A DNA stretch of 64,000 bases from Oscillospiraceae bacterium (GCA_017438745.1 JAFRUS010000064.1:1-64000), one strand, 5' to 3'; positions 1 through 10,200 are shown, counted from the first letter of the stretch. The notes: generated by a model from the letters alone, not told the origin. Numbers and translations are program-made.

Positions 1-5
1 AATCA

Positions 6-30
6 AAACCACCCGTTAAACGGGTGGTTT
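6..30. repeat. IS right-end hairpin
   Basis: A perfect 10-base stem (6-15 with 21-30) and a 5-base loop. Two further small hairpins follow at 36-50 and 115-128, between the end and the tnpA stop. Subterminal hairpins of this kind are what TnpA binds in this family. Confidence 0.7.
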
Positions 31-135
31 GTACTGGCCCTATAAGGGCCTGCTACTGACCTGCCCCTTAAGTGGGCTGAGAATAGGACTGCCAACCGCA
101 TTTCATTCTCAGTTACCCCTAAAGGGGTTGTTTTT

Positions 136-609
136 TTACTTCTTATACTTTTCACCCGTAAACGGGTCTGTTGTTTCAAATAGACTTAGCTGGTCACTTG
201 CTATGTCCTCATCCAACTGATTTCTTATGTACTCTTCTATTCTCTTTTTATTCTTTCCTACTGTATCTACATAGTATCCTCTGCACCAGAAATGTCTGTT
301 TCCATACTTATACTTTAAATTCGCATGTCTGTCAAATATCATCAGCGAACTCTTTCCTTTCAGATACCCCATGATCTGCGCTACGCTATACTTTGGTGGT
401 ATTGATAACAGCATGTGTATATGATCCGGACATGCCTCTGCTTCTATTATCTCTACACCTTTCTGCTCGCATAGTTTCCTTAGTATCCTTCCTATATCCA
501 TCTTTATTTTCCCGTATATCTCCATCCTTCTGTACTTTGGTGCAAACACTACATGATACTTGCAATTCCACCTGGAATGTGCTAAACTACTTATGTCGTC
601 TTTTTTCAT
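136..609 (-). CDS. tnpA: IS200-like Y1 transposase TnpA
   Basis: Single-strand-specific HUH endonuclease that excises and inserts the element as circular ssDNA. The 157-residue length is normal for the family. Visible motifs are HVVF near residue 20, the metal-binding HUH as DHIHML (about residues 62-67), and the catalytic tyrosine in GYYVDTVG (about 111-118). The start is backed by an AGGAGG site 6-7 bases upstream on the minus strand. The frame is open and the motifs intact, so the gene could be active. The neighbouring MATE gene ends before the element and is not interrupted. Confidence 0.93.
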   Translation of the reverse strand: MKKDDISSLAHSRWNCKYHVVFAPKYRRMEIYGKIKMDIGRILRKLCEQKGVEIIEAEACPDHIHMLLSIPPKYSVAQIMGYLKGKSSLMIFDRHANLKYKYGNRHFWCRGYYVDTVGKNKKRIEEYIRNQLDEDIASDQLSLFETTDPFTGEKYKK

Positions 610-703
610 GACGATACCTCCTCGGTTCTTTTTGTTAGGTTGGCAGACCTTAACATTATTATAACTCTGGAGGTTATTTTTTGTCTATAGCTAAAGCTTT
701 TAG

Positions 704-726
704 AACCACCTGCATAGCAGGTGGTT
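704..726. repeat. IS left-end hairpin
   Basis: A perfect 10-base stem (704-713 with 717-726) and a 3-base loop, upstream of tnpA on the minus strand. Its stem resembles but does not equal the hairpin at 6-30, as expected for imperfectly matching ends in this family. Confidence 0.7.
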
Positions 727-744
727 TTCTGTAACCAAATAAAA

Positions 745-769
745 TAACCGGACTTTCAAAGTCCGGTTA
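745..769 (-). terminator. Terminator of the MATE gene
   Basis: A perfect 10-base stem (745-754 with 760-769) with a 5-base loop, 8 bases beyond the MATE stop. On the minus strand it is followed by a T-rich run. Confidence 0.8.
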
Positions 770-776
770 CTTAAGA

Positions 777-2138
777 TCATATAGCTGTTTCTTTCTTTAA
801 TGACTTCATAAATATGAAATAATCCGCTAGGACGATAAGCGCACAAACTATCCATATTACAGGTTCCGTAATGCAGATACCGAGATATCCGAGCCTTGGT
901 GCGAGGATGGTTACTGTTACGGTTTTGAGTACGAGTTCCATTATACTTCCTGTGATAGGAACGATCTTTCTTCCTACGCCCTGAAGGCTGCTGCGCAGTA
1001 CGAGGAGTACGTCGAGAATGAAGAAAAATGAAACGTTTATTATGATGTACTTCGATGCAGTGGAAAGGATGTATTCATCGGCTGATCCTGAGAGTGCCTT
1101 TACAAAAGGATTTCTGAAAAGCAGAGCTGCTGTCAGTGCGATTACGCTCCATACTTCCGCTATCATTATACTGCACAGTATGCCTTTTTTGACACGGTCC
1201 ATCTTTTTTGCACCGTAGTTCTGGCTGGTGAATGTGGCCGCTGACATTGATATAGTTCCGAGCGGCAGCATGAATATTTCGTCGATCTTTCTGCCCGCTG
1301 TATGAGCAGTTACGGTAGCTGTTCCGAAGCTGTTTACTCCGCTCTGGAGAATTACAGATCCTATCTGAACGACGCCGTGCATAAGTCCCATTGCAGATCC
1401 GGTGGAAATGAGGTCGAGAAGAAGTGCTGTGTCGAACACCAGTTCCTTTTTGTCAAAGATGAGAAAACGGCATTTCTTCCATGCATAGATAAAACAGAGG
1501 ACAACGGATATCATTTGCGAGATAACGGTTGCGTATGCCGCTCCGGAGATCCCCATTCCGAATCCTTTTACGAAAAGGAAGTCAAGTCCGATGTTGACGA
1601 TGGTACTGACTATTAGGAAGTACAGAGGAGCTCTGCTGTTGCCGACTGCACGCATCATGGCGGCGAGCATATTGTATGTGACTGTCACGGCTGAAAACAG
1701 CATGATTATCCGCAGGTAGTTTTCGGTTTCACCGATTATATCGTCCGGTGTTTTCAGAACTTTCATAAGCGGATGAAGTGTCAGGATAAATATTACGGTA
1801 AGCAGTACAGCCATAACTGCGGAGAGCATATAGGTGAGTGCAATTGATTTTTTTAATTCACGGTCGTTCTGAGCACCGAAATATCTTGCGATAATAACGG
1901 CAAACCCGTTTGCGACACCGTTTGAAAAACTGATGAGCAGTCCGTAGACAGGTGATGATGCACCTACTGCGGCAAGTGCGTTGTCTCCGAGTATATTCCC
2001 GATAATTGCAGTATCTGCTACGTTGTAAAGTTGTTGAAATATATTACCTATGAGAACCGGTGCGGCGAAAATCAGCAGGTTCCTTAGGATACTTCCTTCG
2101 GTCATATTGAAGGAAGCAGATTTGGATTCACTATTCAT
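777..2138 (-). CDS. MATE family multidrug/cation antiporter
   Basis: Integral membrane exporter predicted to expel drugs or metabolites in exchange for Na+ or H+. The 453 residues are the usual MATE length and hold about 12 hydrophobic segments in two halves. The N-terminal stretch with SILRNLLIFAAPVLIGN and QQLYNVADTAIIG is typical of the family, and an equivalent half begins near residue 240. A consensus promoter lies upstream (2224-2252) and a hairpin terminator downstream, so it is probably monocistronic. Substrate unknown. Subfamily (NorM, DinF or other) is not resolved from sequence by eye. Confidence 0.9.
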   Translation of the reverse strand: MNSESKSASFNMTEGSILRNLLIFAAPVLIGNIFQQLYNVADTAIIGNILGDNALAAVGASSPVYGLLISFSNGVANGFAVIIARYFGAQNDRELKKSIALTYMLSAVMAVLLTVIFILTLHPLMKVLKTPDDIIGETENYLRIIMLFSAVTVTYNMLAAMMRAVGNSRAPLYFLIVSTIVNIGLDFLFVKGFGMGISGAAYATVISQMISVVLCFIYAWKKCRFLIFDKKELVFDTALLLDLISTGSAMGLMHGVVQIGSVILQSGVNSFGTATVTAHTAGRKIDEIFMLPLGTISMSAATFTSQNYGAKKMDRVKKGILCSIMIAEVWSVIALTAALLFRNPFVKALSGSADEYILSTASKYIIINVSFFFILDVLLVLRSSLQGVGRKIVPITGSIMELVLKTVTVTILAPRLGYLGICITEPVIWIVCALIVLADYFIFMKSLKKETAI

Positions 2139-2223
2139 CTGATCATTCTTTCTTGGGATATATTCAGCGCTGTAATTACGGAAAGATGCCGTACAACGCT
2201 GTATCGGGTGAGTTTATCCATCA

Positions 2224-2252
2224 ATTATACCATGCTTTAAAGCAGTTTTCAA
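2224..2252 (-). promoter_or_regulatory. Sigma-A promoter of the MATE gene
   Basis: Read on the minus strand: TTGAAA (2247-2252), a 17-base spacer, TATAAT (2224-2229). It lies about 85 bases from the MATE start codon. Confidence 0.7.
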
Positions 2253-2335
2253 CCGTATTAAAAGACAAATTTATTCTTTTGGTTCATTAAAATTCGGATA
2301 TAAAGTTCAAAGTAGTATTTAAGGAAGTGAAAAAT

Positions 2336-2983
2336 ATGGCAGTATTCAGACTGGATGACGAGATATGGTTTCCTGATCCTGAACAGGCGGAAGATGACGG
2401 ACTTCTTGCATTCGGCGGAGATCTTTCAGTGGAACGACTGGTTCTTGCATATCAGAACGGTATCTTTCCGTGGTACAGCAATGACGATCCTATCCTCTGG
2501 TGGTGTCCGCATGAAAGATTTATCATCAGACCGGAAAAAATTCATGTATCTCACTCCATGAAGAAATTCATGCGCAAGCATAATGTTGAAATGAAGATCA
2601 ACCGGGATTTCGCCGATACCATTCACCGCTGCCGTATGAAAAGAGAAAACACCGTCGGCACCTGGATAACCGATGATATGGAAGCCGCATATAATGAGCT
2701 CAATAAATACGGACTTGCAGCAAGTGTTGAAGCATTTTTTGACGGTGAACTCGCCGGGGGACTATATGGAGTCACTATCGACTGCTGCTTTTTCGGCGAA
2801 AGCATGTTCTCAGAAATGGAGAACGGCTCCAAAGCAGCTCTTATAATGCTTGCACAGTATCTTGAGATGAACGGCGGAGTAATGATAGACTGCCAGTTCC
2901 ACACTGATCATCTCGAAAGCATGGGCGGAGAAAAGGTAAGCTGGGAAGAATACAGACGCCTTCTGGATGAAGGGATAGTGTGA
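2336..2983 (+). CDS. aat: Leucyl/phenylalanyl-tRNA-protein transferase
   Basis: Transfers Leu or Phe from aminoacyl-tRNA to N-terminal Arg or Lys of proteins, marking them for ClpAP-type degradation by the N-degron pathway. Family motifs are plain: WFPDP near the N-terminus, AYQNGIFPW, WWCPHERF, the GESMFS segment and the C-terminal IDCQFHTDHLESMGG block. The length of about 215 residues is normal. An in-frame GTG at 2327 lies inside the AAGGAAG ribosome site, so the ATG at 2336 is preferred. It stands alone between the divergent MATE gene and an unrelated ATPase. Confidence 0.95.
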   Translation: MAVFRLDDEIWFPDPEQAEDDGLLAFGGDLSVERLVLAYQNGIFPWYSNDDPILWWCPHERFIIRPEKIHVSHSMKKFMRKHNVEMKINRDFADTIHRCRMKRENTVGTWITDDMEAAYNELNKYGLAASVEAFFDGELAGGLYGVTIDCCFFGESMFSEMENGSKAALIMLAQYLEMNGGVMIDCQFHTDHLESMGGEKVSWEEYRRLLDEGIV

Positions 2984-3001
2984 ATAATTCAAAAAATCGT
3001 A

Positions 3002-3030
3002 TTGATTATTTTATATTTTTCGGGTATAAT
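3002..3030 (+). promoter_or_regulatory. Sigma-A promoter of the AAA/DUF4143 gene
   Basis: TTGATT (3002-3007), 17-base spacer, TATAAT (3025-3030), then a CGGAGGTG ribosome site and the ATG at 3064. Confidence 0.75.
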
Positions 3031-3063
3031 AAAGTCAGAACTTAAATCTCCCGGAGGTGTGCT

Positions 3064-4290
3064 ATGTATATCAAGCGTCATCTTGAAAGTGAAATTATAA
3101 AAAACTCGAAACAGTATCCGGTTATCATGGTGACCGGACAGCGACAGGTCGGCAAATCAACCATGCTTTATCATCTTATGGACGAAAAAAGAAAGTATGT
3201 CTCTTTTGATGATCCTAATGCAAGACGTTTAGCTGAGAATGATCCGGAATTGTTTTTTGAAACATACGGAGAATGTTTGCTGATAGATGAATTTCAGCGT
3301 GTTCCGTCAGTATTGTCAGAAATAAAGCGTATTGTGGATATGAAGGCGCTGAACGGAGAGGACAACAGCGGAATGTTCTGGCTTACAGGTTCTCAGAAGT
3401 TTCCGATGATGAAAGGTGTTTCAGAATCTCTGGCGGGAAGAGTTGCAGTATTTGACCTTGCCGGTATTTCGACAGCTGAACTGGAAGAACGCTCGTCCAT
3501 GCCGTTTTCTCCTGTTATCGATGATCTTAAACAGCGTTCTTCTGAAAATGTTAAGAAAGATATAAATCAGATATTTGAAAGGATTTTCAAAGGCAGTATG
3601 CCGAAGGTGCTGACGACCGAAACTGAACGTGAACGCTATTACATGGATTATGTAAATACATATCTGGAAAGAGATATACATCTGCTTGAACAGGTCGGAA
3701 AGCTTAATGAATTCTATGATTTTCTTGTGTATATGGCAGCGCGTACTTCGCAGGAGCTTAATTACAGCGAAACATCAAAGGAACTTGGCATTTCGGTTCC
3801 GACAGTTAAAGAATGGGTGACTATACTTGAGCGCAGCGGAGTTATATTTATTCTGCGTCCGTATTACAGCAATATAACAAACAGGCTTGTAAAAACTCCG
3901 AAGATGTATTTTATGGACACCGGTCTTGCAGCTTATCTTTGCAGATGGCCTGATCCTGTAACGCTTGCAAACGGTGCAATGGCAGGAGCATATTTTGAGA
4001 CCTATGTTGTCACCGAAATTGTAAAGAGTTTTTATAATGCAGGAAAACAGCCTGATCTGTACTATTACCGTGATACCGACAGAAAAGAGATTGACCTGCT
4101 TATGATTATCGGTGACAAGCTTTATCCTATCGAGATTAAAAAATCAAAATCGCCAAAATCACCTGATAAGAATTTCGGTGCGATCGATAAGTTCGGCCTT
4201 GATGTGCAGCCTGGTGTTATTCTGTGCATGGCTGATGAAATGATCCCGTATGACCGTAACTTATGGTATTTCCCGGTTTCGGCGATATGA
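3064..4290 (+). CDS. AAA ATPase with C-terminal DUF4143 domain
   Basis: 408 residues. The N-terminal AAA_14 domain has Walker A GQRQVGKST (about residues 25-33) and Walker B LLIDEFQRVP (about 75-84), with a sensor-like WLTGSQ near 115. The C-terminal DUF4143 region contains a PD-(D/E)XK-like pattern: EIDLLMI followed by YPIEIKK near residues 345-362. Proteins of this build are widespread in Firmicutes and occur in multiple copies, but their role is not established; links to mobile elements or conflict systems have been proposed. Own promoter and terminator point to a single-gene unit. The start follows a strong ribosome site. Confidence 0.88.
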   Translation: MYIKRHLESEIIKNSKQYPVIMVTGQRQVGKSTMLYHLMDEKRKYVSFDDPNARRLAENDPELFFETYGECLLIDEFQRVPSVLSEIKRIVDMKALNGEDNSGMFWLTGSQKFPMMKGVSESLAGRVAVFDLAGISTAELEERSSMPFSPVIDDLKQRSSENVKKDINQIFERIFKGSMPKVLTTETERERYYMDYVNTYLERDIHLLEQVGKLNEFYDFLVYMAARTSQELNYSETSKELGISVPTVKEWVTILERSGVIFILRPYYSNITNRLVKTPKMYFMDTGLAAYLCRWPDPVTLANGAMAGAYFETYVVTEIVKSFYNAGKQPDLYYYRDTDRKEIDLLMIIGDKLYPIEIKKSKSPKSPDKNFGAIDKFGLDVQPGVILCMADEMIPYDRNLWYFPVSAI

Positions 4291-4337
4291 TAAAATGTTC
4301 ACTCCAGAAATGGTAGCGCCTGCGGCGCAACCTAAAA

Positions 4338-4370
4338 AACGAGGCTGTTTTGTTGAACAGCCTCGTTTGT
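4338..4370 (+). terminator. Terminator after the AAA/DUF4143 gene
   Basis: A 12-base perfect stem (4338-4349 with 4356-4367) with a short T run. A second small palindrome (GCGCCTGCGGCGC) sits just before it at about 4315-4328. Confidence 0.75.
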
Positions 4371-4500
4371 GTTATAAGTTTTTTTGTTTACCATATTCTT
4401 CTTTCTCCGTATATTAAGGCAATAGAGAATGATAAAGCAGGTTGTATTTTCTGATGATAAACACGCCATATCCCCAGGTCCCAAACCCCGTCACTTTAAA

Positions 4501-4529
4501 TTGACAAATCCCATAAAATAGGCTATTAT
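4501..4529 (+). promoter_or_regulatory. Sigma-A promoter of the radical SAM gene
   Basis: TTGACA (4501-4506), 17-base spacer, TATTAT (4524-4529). Transcription should begin near 4536. Confidence 0.75.
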
Positions 4530-4563
4530 ATATAAGTAAATACATAAAATGGGACTGATTAAA

Positions 4564-5466
4564 ATGAATGATCCATCACTTGTGTCGTGCAGGCTGTGTC
4601 CTCGTGAATGCGGGGCTGACAGGACTGCCGGAACGGGTTACTGCGGTGCTCCGGCGGAGGTGGTTGCCGGGAGGGCTTCCCTTCATATGTGGGAGGAGCC
4701 GTGCATTTCCGGCGAGAGCGGTTCAGGGACTGTGTTTTTCTCAGGATGTCCGCTGAAATGCGTTTACTGTCAGAATTACAGCATTTCCGACTGCAGTTCA
4801 GGTGTTAAGATTACGGACGAACGCCTTGCGGAAATATTCCTTGAACTGCAGGAGAAAGGTGCAAACAATATAAACCTTGTGACACCGACCCATTATACGC
4901 TTTCAGTGATAAACGCAGTGGCACTGGCACGGAAAAACGGACTCGTGCTTCCGGTGGTGTATAACTGCAGCGGATATGAAAAGGCCGAAACGATAAAGCT
5001 CCTTGAAGGTACGGTCGATATCTATCTTACCGATTTCAAATATATAAGAAGCGAGACTGCAAAGCGGTATTCCAACGCACCGGATTATCCGGAAAGGGCG
5101 AATGAAGCTCTGGATGCTATGTTTTCGCAGGTCGGTACACCGGTTTTCGATGATGACGGCATGATGAAGCGCGGGATAATCGTAAGACATCTTATCCTTC
5201 CGGATCATGCAGAGGAATCAAAAGAGATAATAGAGTATCTTTTCGGCAGATATCGTCATGATATTTTTATGAGTATAATGAATCAGTATACTCCGGTGAG
5301 AGAGTTTAAAGACTTTCCGGAACTGGGACGTAAGGTCACCGATGAAGAGTATGACTCCGTAATAGATTTTGCAGTGGAACTTGGGGTGGAGAATGCTTTC
5401 ATCCAGGACGGGGAGGCGGCGTCTGAGAGTTTTATTCCTTGTTTTGACGGTAGTGGTATTATATAA
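4564..5466 (+). CDS. Radical SAM protein, PflX/COG1313-like
   Basis: Resembles pyruvate formate-lyase activating enzymes in the COG1313 (PflX) group. The Fe-S/SAM motif CPLKCVYC (CX3CX2C) follows SG in the first third. An N-terminal Cys pair motif CRLCPRECG is typical of the group. The rest fits a radical SAM barrel of about 300 residues. The substrate is unknown, and no glycyl-radical enzyme gene is adjacent. Two in-frame ATGs exist, at 4549 and 4564. The second has GGGA about 9 bases upstream and a longer leader from the predicted transcription start, so I prefer it. Probably monocistronic. Confidence 0.85.
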   Translation: MNDPSLVSCRLCPRECGADRTAGTGYCGAPAEVVAGRASLHMWEEPCISGESGSGTVFFSGCPLKCVYCQNYSISDCSSGVKITDERLAEIFLELQEKGANNINLVTPTHYTLSVINAVALARKNGLVLPVVYNCSGYEKAETIKLLEGTVDIYLTDFKYIRSETAKRYSNAPDYPERANEALDAMFSQVGTPVFDDDGMMKRGIIVRHLILPDHAEESKEIIEYLFGRYRHDIFMSIMNQYTPVREFKDFPELGRKVTDEEYDSVIDFAVELGVENAFIQDGEAASESFIPCFDGSGII

Positions 5467-5484
5467 GTTCAGTCAATTTATTTT

Positions 5485-5520
5485 GCCCCCACCCCCAACC
5501 CCCTCCCCGAGGGGAGGGGG
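5485..5520. repeat. C-rich/G-rich palindrome, copy 1
   Basis: A perfect 10-base stem (5499-5508 with 5511-5520) of C and G with a 2-base loop, preceded by C-rich sequence. A close copy in the opposite orientation lies at 50497-50530. Downstream of the radical SAM gene it could also end transcription, but no clear T run follows. Confidence 0.7.
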
Positions 5521-5620
5521 CTGAGTTTGACGGTACCCTCTCGTTGGGCTGAGTTTGACTGTACCTTTTAATTGGGTTTAGTTTGACTGTACCTTTTAAT
5601 AGGGTTTAGTTTGATTTTTG
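5519..5620. repeat. 28-base tandem repeat, about 3.7 copies
   Basis: Units start at 5519, 5547, 5575 and 5603; the last is partial. Each opens with GGNTNAGTTTGA. Units 2 and 3 are nearly identical and unit 1 differs mainly in its second half. The array fills the gap between the radical SAM gene and the DUF5662 gene. Function unknown. Confidence 0.85.
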
Positions 5621-5653
5621 GTATCATTAAATAGAATACAGAAGGGAATAGCA

Positions 5654-6208
5654 ATGAATTTTTTTCAGAGGTTTTCAGGTCATCTTAAGACGGTGACTAA
5701 GCACAGGCATCAGGTGTTTCTGCACTGCATAAAGGCAGGAATAGTCTGGCAGGGACTTACACATGATCTTTCGAAATTTTCACCGTGTGAATTCTTTAAT
5801 GGTGTGAAATATTTTCAGGGTACACGTTCACCGCATGAAGGGGAGCGTGAGACTTACGGATTCTCATATGCATGGATGCATCACAAGGGCAGAAACAGAC
5901 ATCACTTTGAATACTGGAGCGACTATGACTATAAGACAAGGCTGCCGATACCTGTTCGTATGCCGGTGAAGTATGTCAAGGAAATGTTCTGCGACAGAGT
6001 TGCTGCCAGCAAGATATATAAAAAGGACAAGTACACTGATTCAGCACCGCTTGAATATTTCATGCTCGCCAAGGGCAAGCGTTCGATCCATCAGGAAACT
6101 TCGGATCTTATTGAAATGCTTCTCACCATGCTTGCTGAAAAGGGCGAAGATGCAACATTTGAATATATAAGAAATCTTAAAGACTATCCGAAGGGAGAGA
6201 ACATCTGA
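5654..6208 (+). CDS. DUF5662 family protein
   Basis: A 184-residue soluble protein, rich in His and aromatic residues. It contains THDLSKFSP and a MHHKGRNRHH stretch followed by an EYW segment, the pattern I associate with DUF5662. The His/Asp arrangement suggests a metal-binding hydrolase-like fold, but no activity is known to me. An upstream TTG (5618) lacks a ribosome site; the ATG at 5654 has GAAGGGA in front and is used here. Its TGA overlaps the thrB ATG by one base, so the two genes are translationally coupled. No functional link with threonine synthesis is known. Confidence 0.78.
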   Translation: MNFFQRFSGHLKTVTKHRHQVFLHCIKAGIVWQGLTHDLSKFSPCEFFNGVKYFQGTRSPHEGERETYGFSYAWMHHKGRNRHHFEYWSDYDYKTRLPIPVRMPVKYVKEMFCDRVAASKIYKKDKYTDSAPLEYFMLAKGKRSIHQETSDLIEMLLTMLAEKGEDATFEYIRNLKDYPKGENI

Positions 6209-7101
6209 TGATAAAGATCAGAGTACCTGCAACAAGTGCAAATCTCGGTGCGGGCTTTGATGCACTGGGACTCGCTCTCGGATTTTACAACTACGTTGAA
6301 ATGGAGGAGTCAGACCACATCGACATCACATCTGCTGACGGAATAGAAGTTCCGGCAGATGAGACTAACATGATATACGTTGCCGCAAGGGATCTTTACG
6401 AGATCTGCGGAAAAAAGCTCGAAGGACTTAAAATAATCCAGACTAATAATATACCAATGGCACGAGGTCTCGGTTCGTCCTCTGCATGTATCGTCGCAGG
6501 TCTTGCAGGCGCCAATCATCTTCTCGGAAACCCGCTTACACAGGACGATCTTGTTGATCTGGCAGCTCAGATCGAAGGGCATCCGGACAATACTGCTCCG
6601 GCACTTCTCGGCGGAATCGTAACAGCTGTTTTCGACGGAAGAAAGGTACACTGGGTAAAGCAGGAGGTCTACACCAAGCTTCATTTTGAAGCCATGATAC
6701 CTGACTTTGAACTTAAGACGGAAAAGGCAAGAGCGTGTCTGCCGAAGGAAGTTTCACATAAGGACGCAGTCTATAATCTTTCAAGAGCGGCGCTTTTCTC
6801 GGCTTCGCTTCTTACAGGAAAATATGAAAATCTGCGTACTGCCGTACACGACAAGCTCCACCAGCCGTACAGAATGGAACTTATTCCGCACTGCCGTGAC
6901 GTGTTTGATACGGCTTACACTCACGGTGCCTATGCAGTATATATTTCCGGAGCAGGTCCGACACTGATGGCGATAATCGATGAGGAAAACACCTACTTCA
7001 AGGGTAAGATGGAATTCTCGCTTGAAAATGCTGGCATCCACGGCTGGAAAGTCCACGATCTTCTCATCGATAATGAAGGTACGAAGATAATCAACGAATA
7101 A
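6208..7101 (+). CDS. thrB: Homoserine kinase
   Basis: GHMP-family kinase that phosphorylates L-homoserine in threonine biosynthesis. It begins with PATSANLGAGFDALGLAL, the N-terminal family signature, and has the ATP-binding loop ARGLGSSSACIVAG (about residues 86-99) and a C-terminal GAGPTLMAI motif. The 297-residue length is normal. It starts one base before the end of the upstream DUF5662 gene. No thrC or hom lies in the window, so the pathway is split. About 100 bases separate it from the next gene, with no clear terminator. Confidence 0.96.
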   Translation: MIKIRVPATSANLGAGFDALGLALGFYNYVEMEESDHIDITSADGIEVPADETNMIYVAARDLYEICGKKLEGLKIIQTNNIPMARGLGSSSACIVAGLAGANHLLGNPLTQDDLVDLAAQIEGHPDNTAPALLGGIVTAVFDGRKVHWVKQEVYTKLHFEAMIPDFELKTEKARACLPKEVSHKDAVYNLSRAALFSASLLTGKYENLRTAVHDKLHQPYRMELIPHCRDVFDTAYTHGAYAVYISGAGPTLMAIIDEENTYFKGKMEFSLENAGIHGWKVHDLLIDNEGTKIINE

Positions 7102-7205
7102 GAGAAAAGTATCATTTGACTGACTTGAAATGCGGATATCATTACGGGAGGTAACATCCGGTTTGAAGTATCCGGTCAGACTGATGCTTTTCAGGGACAG
7201 AAGAT

Positions 7206-10200
7206 ATGAAAATGTACGAACTTACACCGGCTCAGAAGAATTTTGCCGGACTTCAGAGCTTTTACAAGGACACAAGTGTTGCCACTCTCTGCGGCATAAT
7301 TATTTTTGATGATATTTTAGAGCGGCAGTCGCTCATGGATGCGCTGAATATTGTTATAAAAAAGCATGAGGCTCTTCATCTCCGTTTTCGTTTTGATGAA
7401 GGAAAACTGAAGCAGTATGTCGCGAATGCGGAAAATGAAGGCGATGATACTGTCCGCTTCATGTCGTTTAAAAATGAAGACGAAGCACGAAGATTTGCTC
7501 TTGGTGAAGGACGAACAGTTTTCGGTGCGCCGGATGTTCCGATGTATCGTTTTACTGTATTTGAGATACCGGATCATTCGGGCATCATTCTCAGTGCCAG
7601 TCATATCGTGCTGGATTCCTGGAGCTACAGCGTACTTGCAAATGACATTTACGAAACGTACCGCAGGATAACAAGCTCTGAAGTCTCTGATGCTGGTACG
7701 GTTTCTTTTGATTTTGATGATATTTCAGCAGAAAAAACAGCAGGCGCTGAAAGCAGTATTCCGGAAAAGAAATACAGATTCACATCTTCGTTTGAAAGAT
7801 ATGAAACCTATCTTTCATCGGATAAATATAAGACGGACTTACAGTTCTGGAAGGAACGTTATGAAGACGGTATCACACCGACATATATAGTTCCGGGACG
7901 AAAAAATGATATGTCCTCGTCATCTGAAAGAAGACTTTATTTTCTCACATCTGAGCTGTCGGCAAAGATAAAGGACTTCTGTGTTCGTAATTCCATATCT
8001 GCGGCTACAGTTTTCGAAAGCGCCGTACTTATTTATCTTTCACGGATAAACCGAACCGAAAAAGTCAGCATAAATACCATGGTCCTCGGCAGAAACAACG
8101 CGGCAGAAAAGAAAACAGTCGGAATGTACGCCTCTGTTCTTCCGCTTACAGTTTCGTTAAAAGGTAATGACAGTGCTGCAGACATATGTAATAACGTGAT
8201 GAGATCCCACCGTGAGATCTACCGCAGAAGGGATCTTCCGTTTAATGAGATAATGTCAGCTGTCCGTTTATCCGGCGGCGTTTCAGGAAGACTTACTGAT
8301 GTAATGGTGAATTTCCAGAACAGCGTGACCGAAGTTCCTGCGCGTACCGAATGGCTGTCAAACGGATATAACGAGTCAGCCTTTGTTCTCAACATAGATG
8401 AGCGCGATGGTGGAAACCGTTATGTTTTTTCCGTTGATTATCAGACCGAAGTTTTTGAGACGGAAAAATCGGCGACACTTTTAACGGAGCGTATAATCCA
8501 TATTCTCAAACAGATCACTGAAAATGCGGAAATAAAGGCAGATGAGATATCACTTATCCCTGATGCTGAATGTGAGATGCTTGTTTCAGAATTTAACGAT
8601 ACTGAGGTCTCATTAAAATATGCTTCATGTGTTCACGAAAGAATAAGCGAACTGGCACGTGAATATCCGGACAGATGTGCTCTTGTTTTTCACGGACGTG
8701 AATATACTTCAGGTGAACTTAAAAGACTTTCAGATGCGCTTGCCGAAGAACTTCTGGAAAGAGGTATCGGAAAAGGCGACATCGCTGCACTTATGTGCCG
8801 TCGAAGTCCGTACATGATCATTGCCATGCTCGCAGTTATGAAGACGGGTGCTGCATACATGCCTCTGTCGCCTGATCAGCCGGAAGAGCGACTCAAATAT
8901 ATGCTCGAAGACTCCGGGGCGAAACTCGTTCTTACTTTCGGGTGTGAATGTGCTGTCGGTACAAGTTTAAGACTTGAAGATCTTGTTTCGGAAAACAATG
9001 TTGATGGATCCGGAATCAGAGATATAAGCAGGCAGGAGTCAGAAGACGTAAAAAAAGAACAGATAACAATTTCATGTACCCCTGATGATCCGTGCTATAT
9101 GATCTTTACTTCGGGTTCATCCGGAAAGCCGAAGGGTACCGTGATTACTCACAGAAACGTGATGAATTACAGTGAAGTCACTGAACACGGCATCTGCGGC
9201 GGAATCATTAAGGACGAAAAAAGCATTGTTTCCGTAACGGATCATGTTTTCGATATTTTCGTAACGGAAAGCCTGATGGCGCTCCTTGATCTTAAGACGA
9301 TTATTCTTGCCGATGATAGCGAAGCAAAATCGGGAAAGGCTCTTGGTCGACTTGTACGGAATACTCACGCAGAAGTAATACAGACGACACCGACCAAAAT
9401 GCGAAGCTTCATGCTTGATAAAAATGCTGCGGATTTCATTTCGCGTTTTAAAAAGATAATCCTCGGCGGTGAAGAACTTCCTGCTTCACTGGTAACGGAA
9501 CTTAAAAAACATACGAAAGCGAAGATCTTCAATGTTTACGGTCCGGCTGAAACAACAGTCTGGTCGTCCTTTACCGAAGCGGACGAAAATGATATAACCA
9601 TAGGAAAGCCGATAACCAACACAAAGATATATATTCTCGATGAAAACAGAGAGCTTCTTCCGTCAGGCATCATGGGTGAAATCTGTATTTCCGGCGACGG
9701 TGTCGGAAAGGGTTATCCGGCTGCTCCGGATCTTACTGCAGAAAAATTCATTCCGGATAAATTCTGTGAAGGAAAGATGATGTACTGTACCGGTGATATG
9801 GGTATAATGCGTTCAGACGGAAACATCGTCTTCTGCGGCAGAAGGGACAGTCAGATAAAACTTCGCGGACTTCGTATCGATCTTATCGAAACAGAAGGAG
9901 CGATGTGCGGATTTGAAGGAATTACTCAGGCAGCTGTAGCATGCAGGGTGCAGGATGGTGTGCAGAAGCTTTACGGTTACTATACTTCATCTGATAAAAT
10001 CGATGAAAAAAAGCTTCGTCGTTATCTGGAAAAGCATCTTCCTTCATACATGATACCGAACGGTTTTATGTGGCTTGACACCATGCCCCTTACCCAGAGC
10101 GGCAAGACAGACAGAAAAGCTCTGCCGGAATTCGTTATCAAAGAGGACATGGGTAAAAAAACTTCAGAGCCTGAAAACATAACAGAAGCGGCACTCTGCA

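Larger units (their letters stand above)
1..735 (-). mobile_element. IS200/IS605-family insertion element (tnpA only)
   Basis: A single Y1 transposase gene on the minus strand is flanked by subterminal hairpins at 6-30 and 704-726, the layout of IS200/IS605 elements, which have no terminal inverted repeats. On the minus strand a TTAC tetranucleotide (731-734) lies just outside the hairpin 5-prime of tnpA, as at the left cleavage site of IS608-like elements. The other end reaches the window edge, so the right boundary may lie outside. No tnpB is present. Element limits are inferred. Confidence 0.8.

Noticed and set aside
1..735. Complete IS605 with TnpB or an omega RNA
   Set aside because: No RuvC-like tnpB frame is present in the window; only the tnpA-type element is seen.
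5519..5620. Possible short CRISPR array
   Set aside because: The units are contiguous with period 28 and no spacers, and there are no cas genes.
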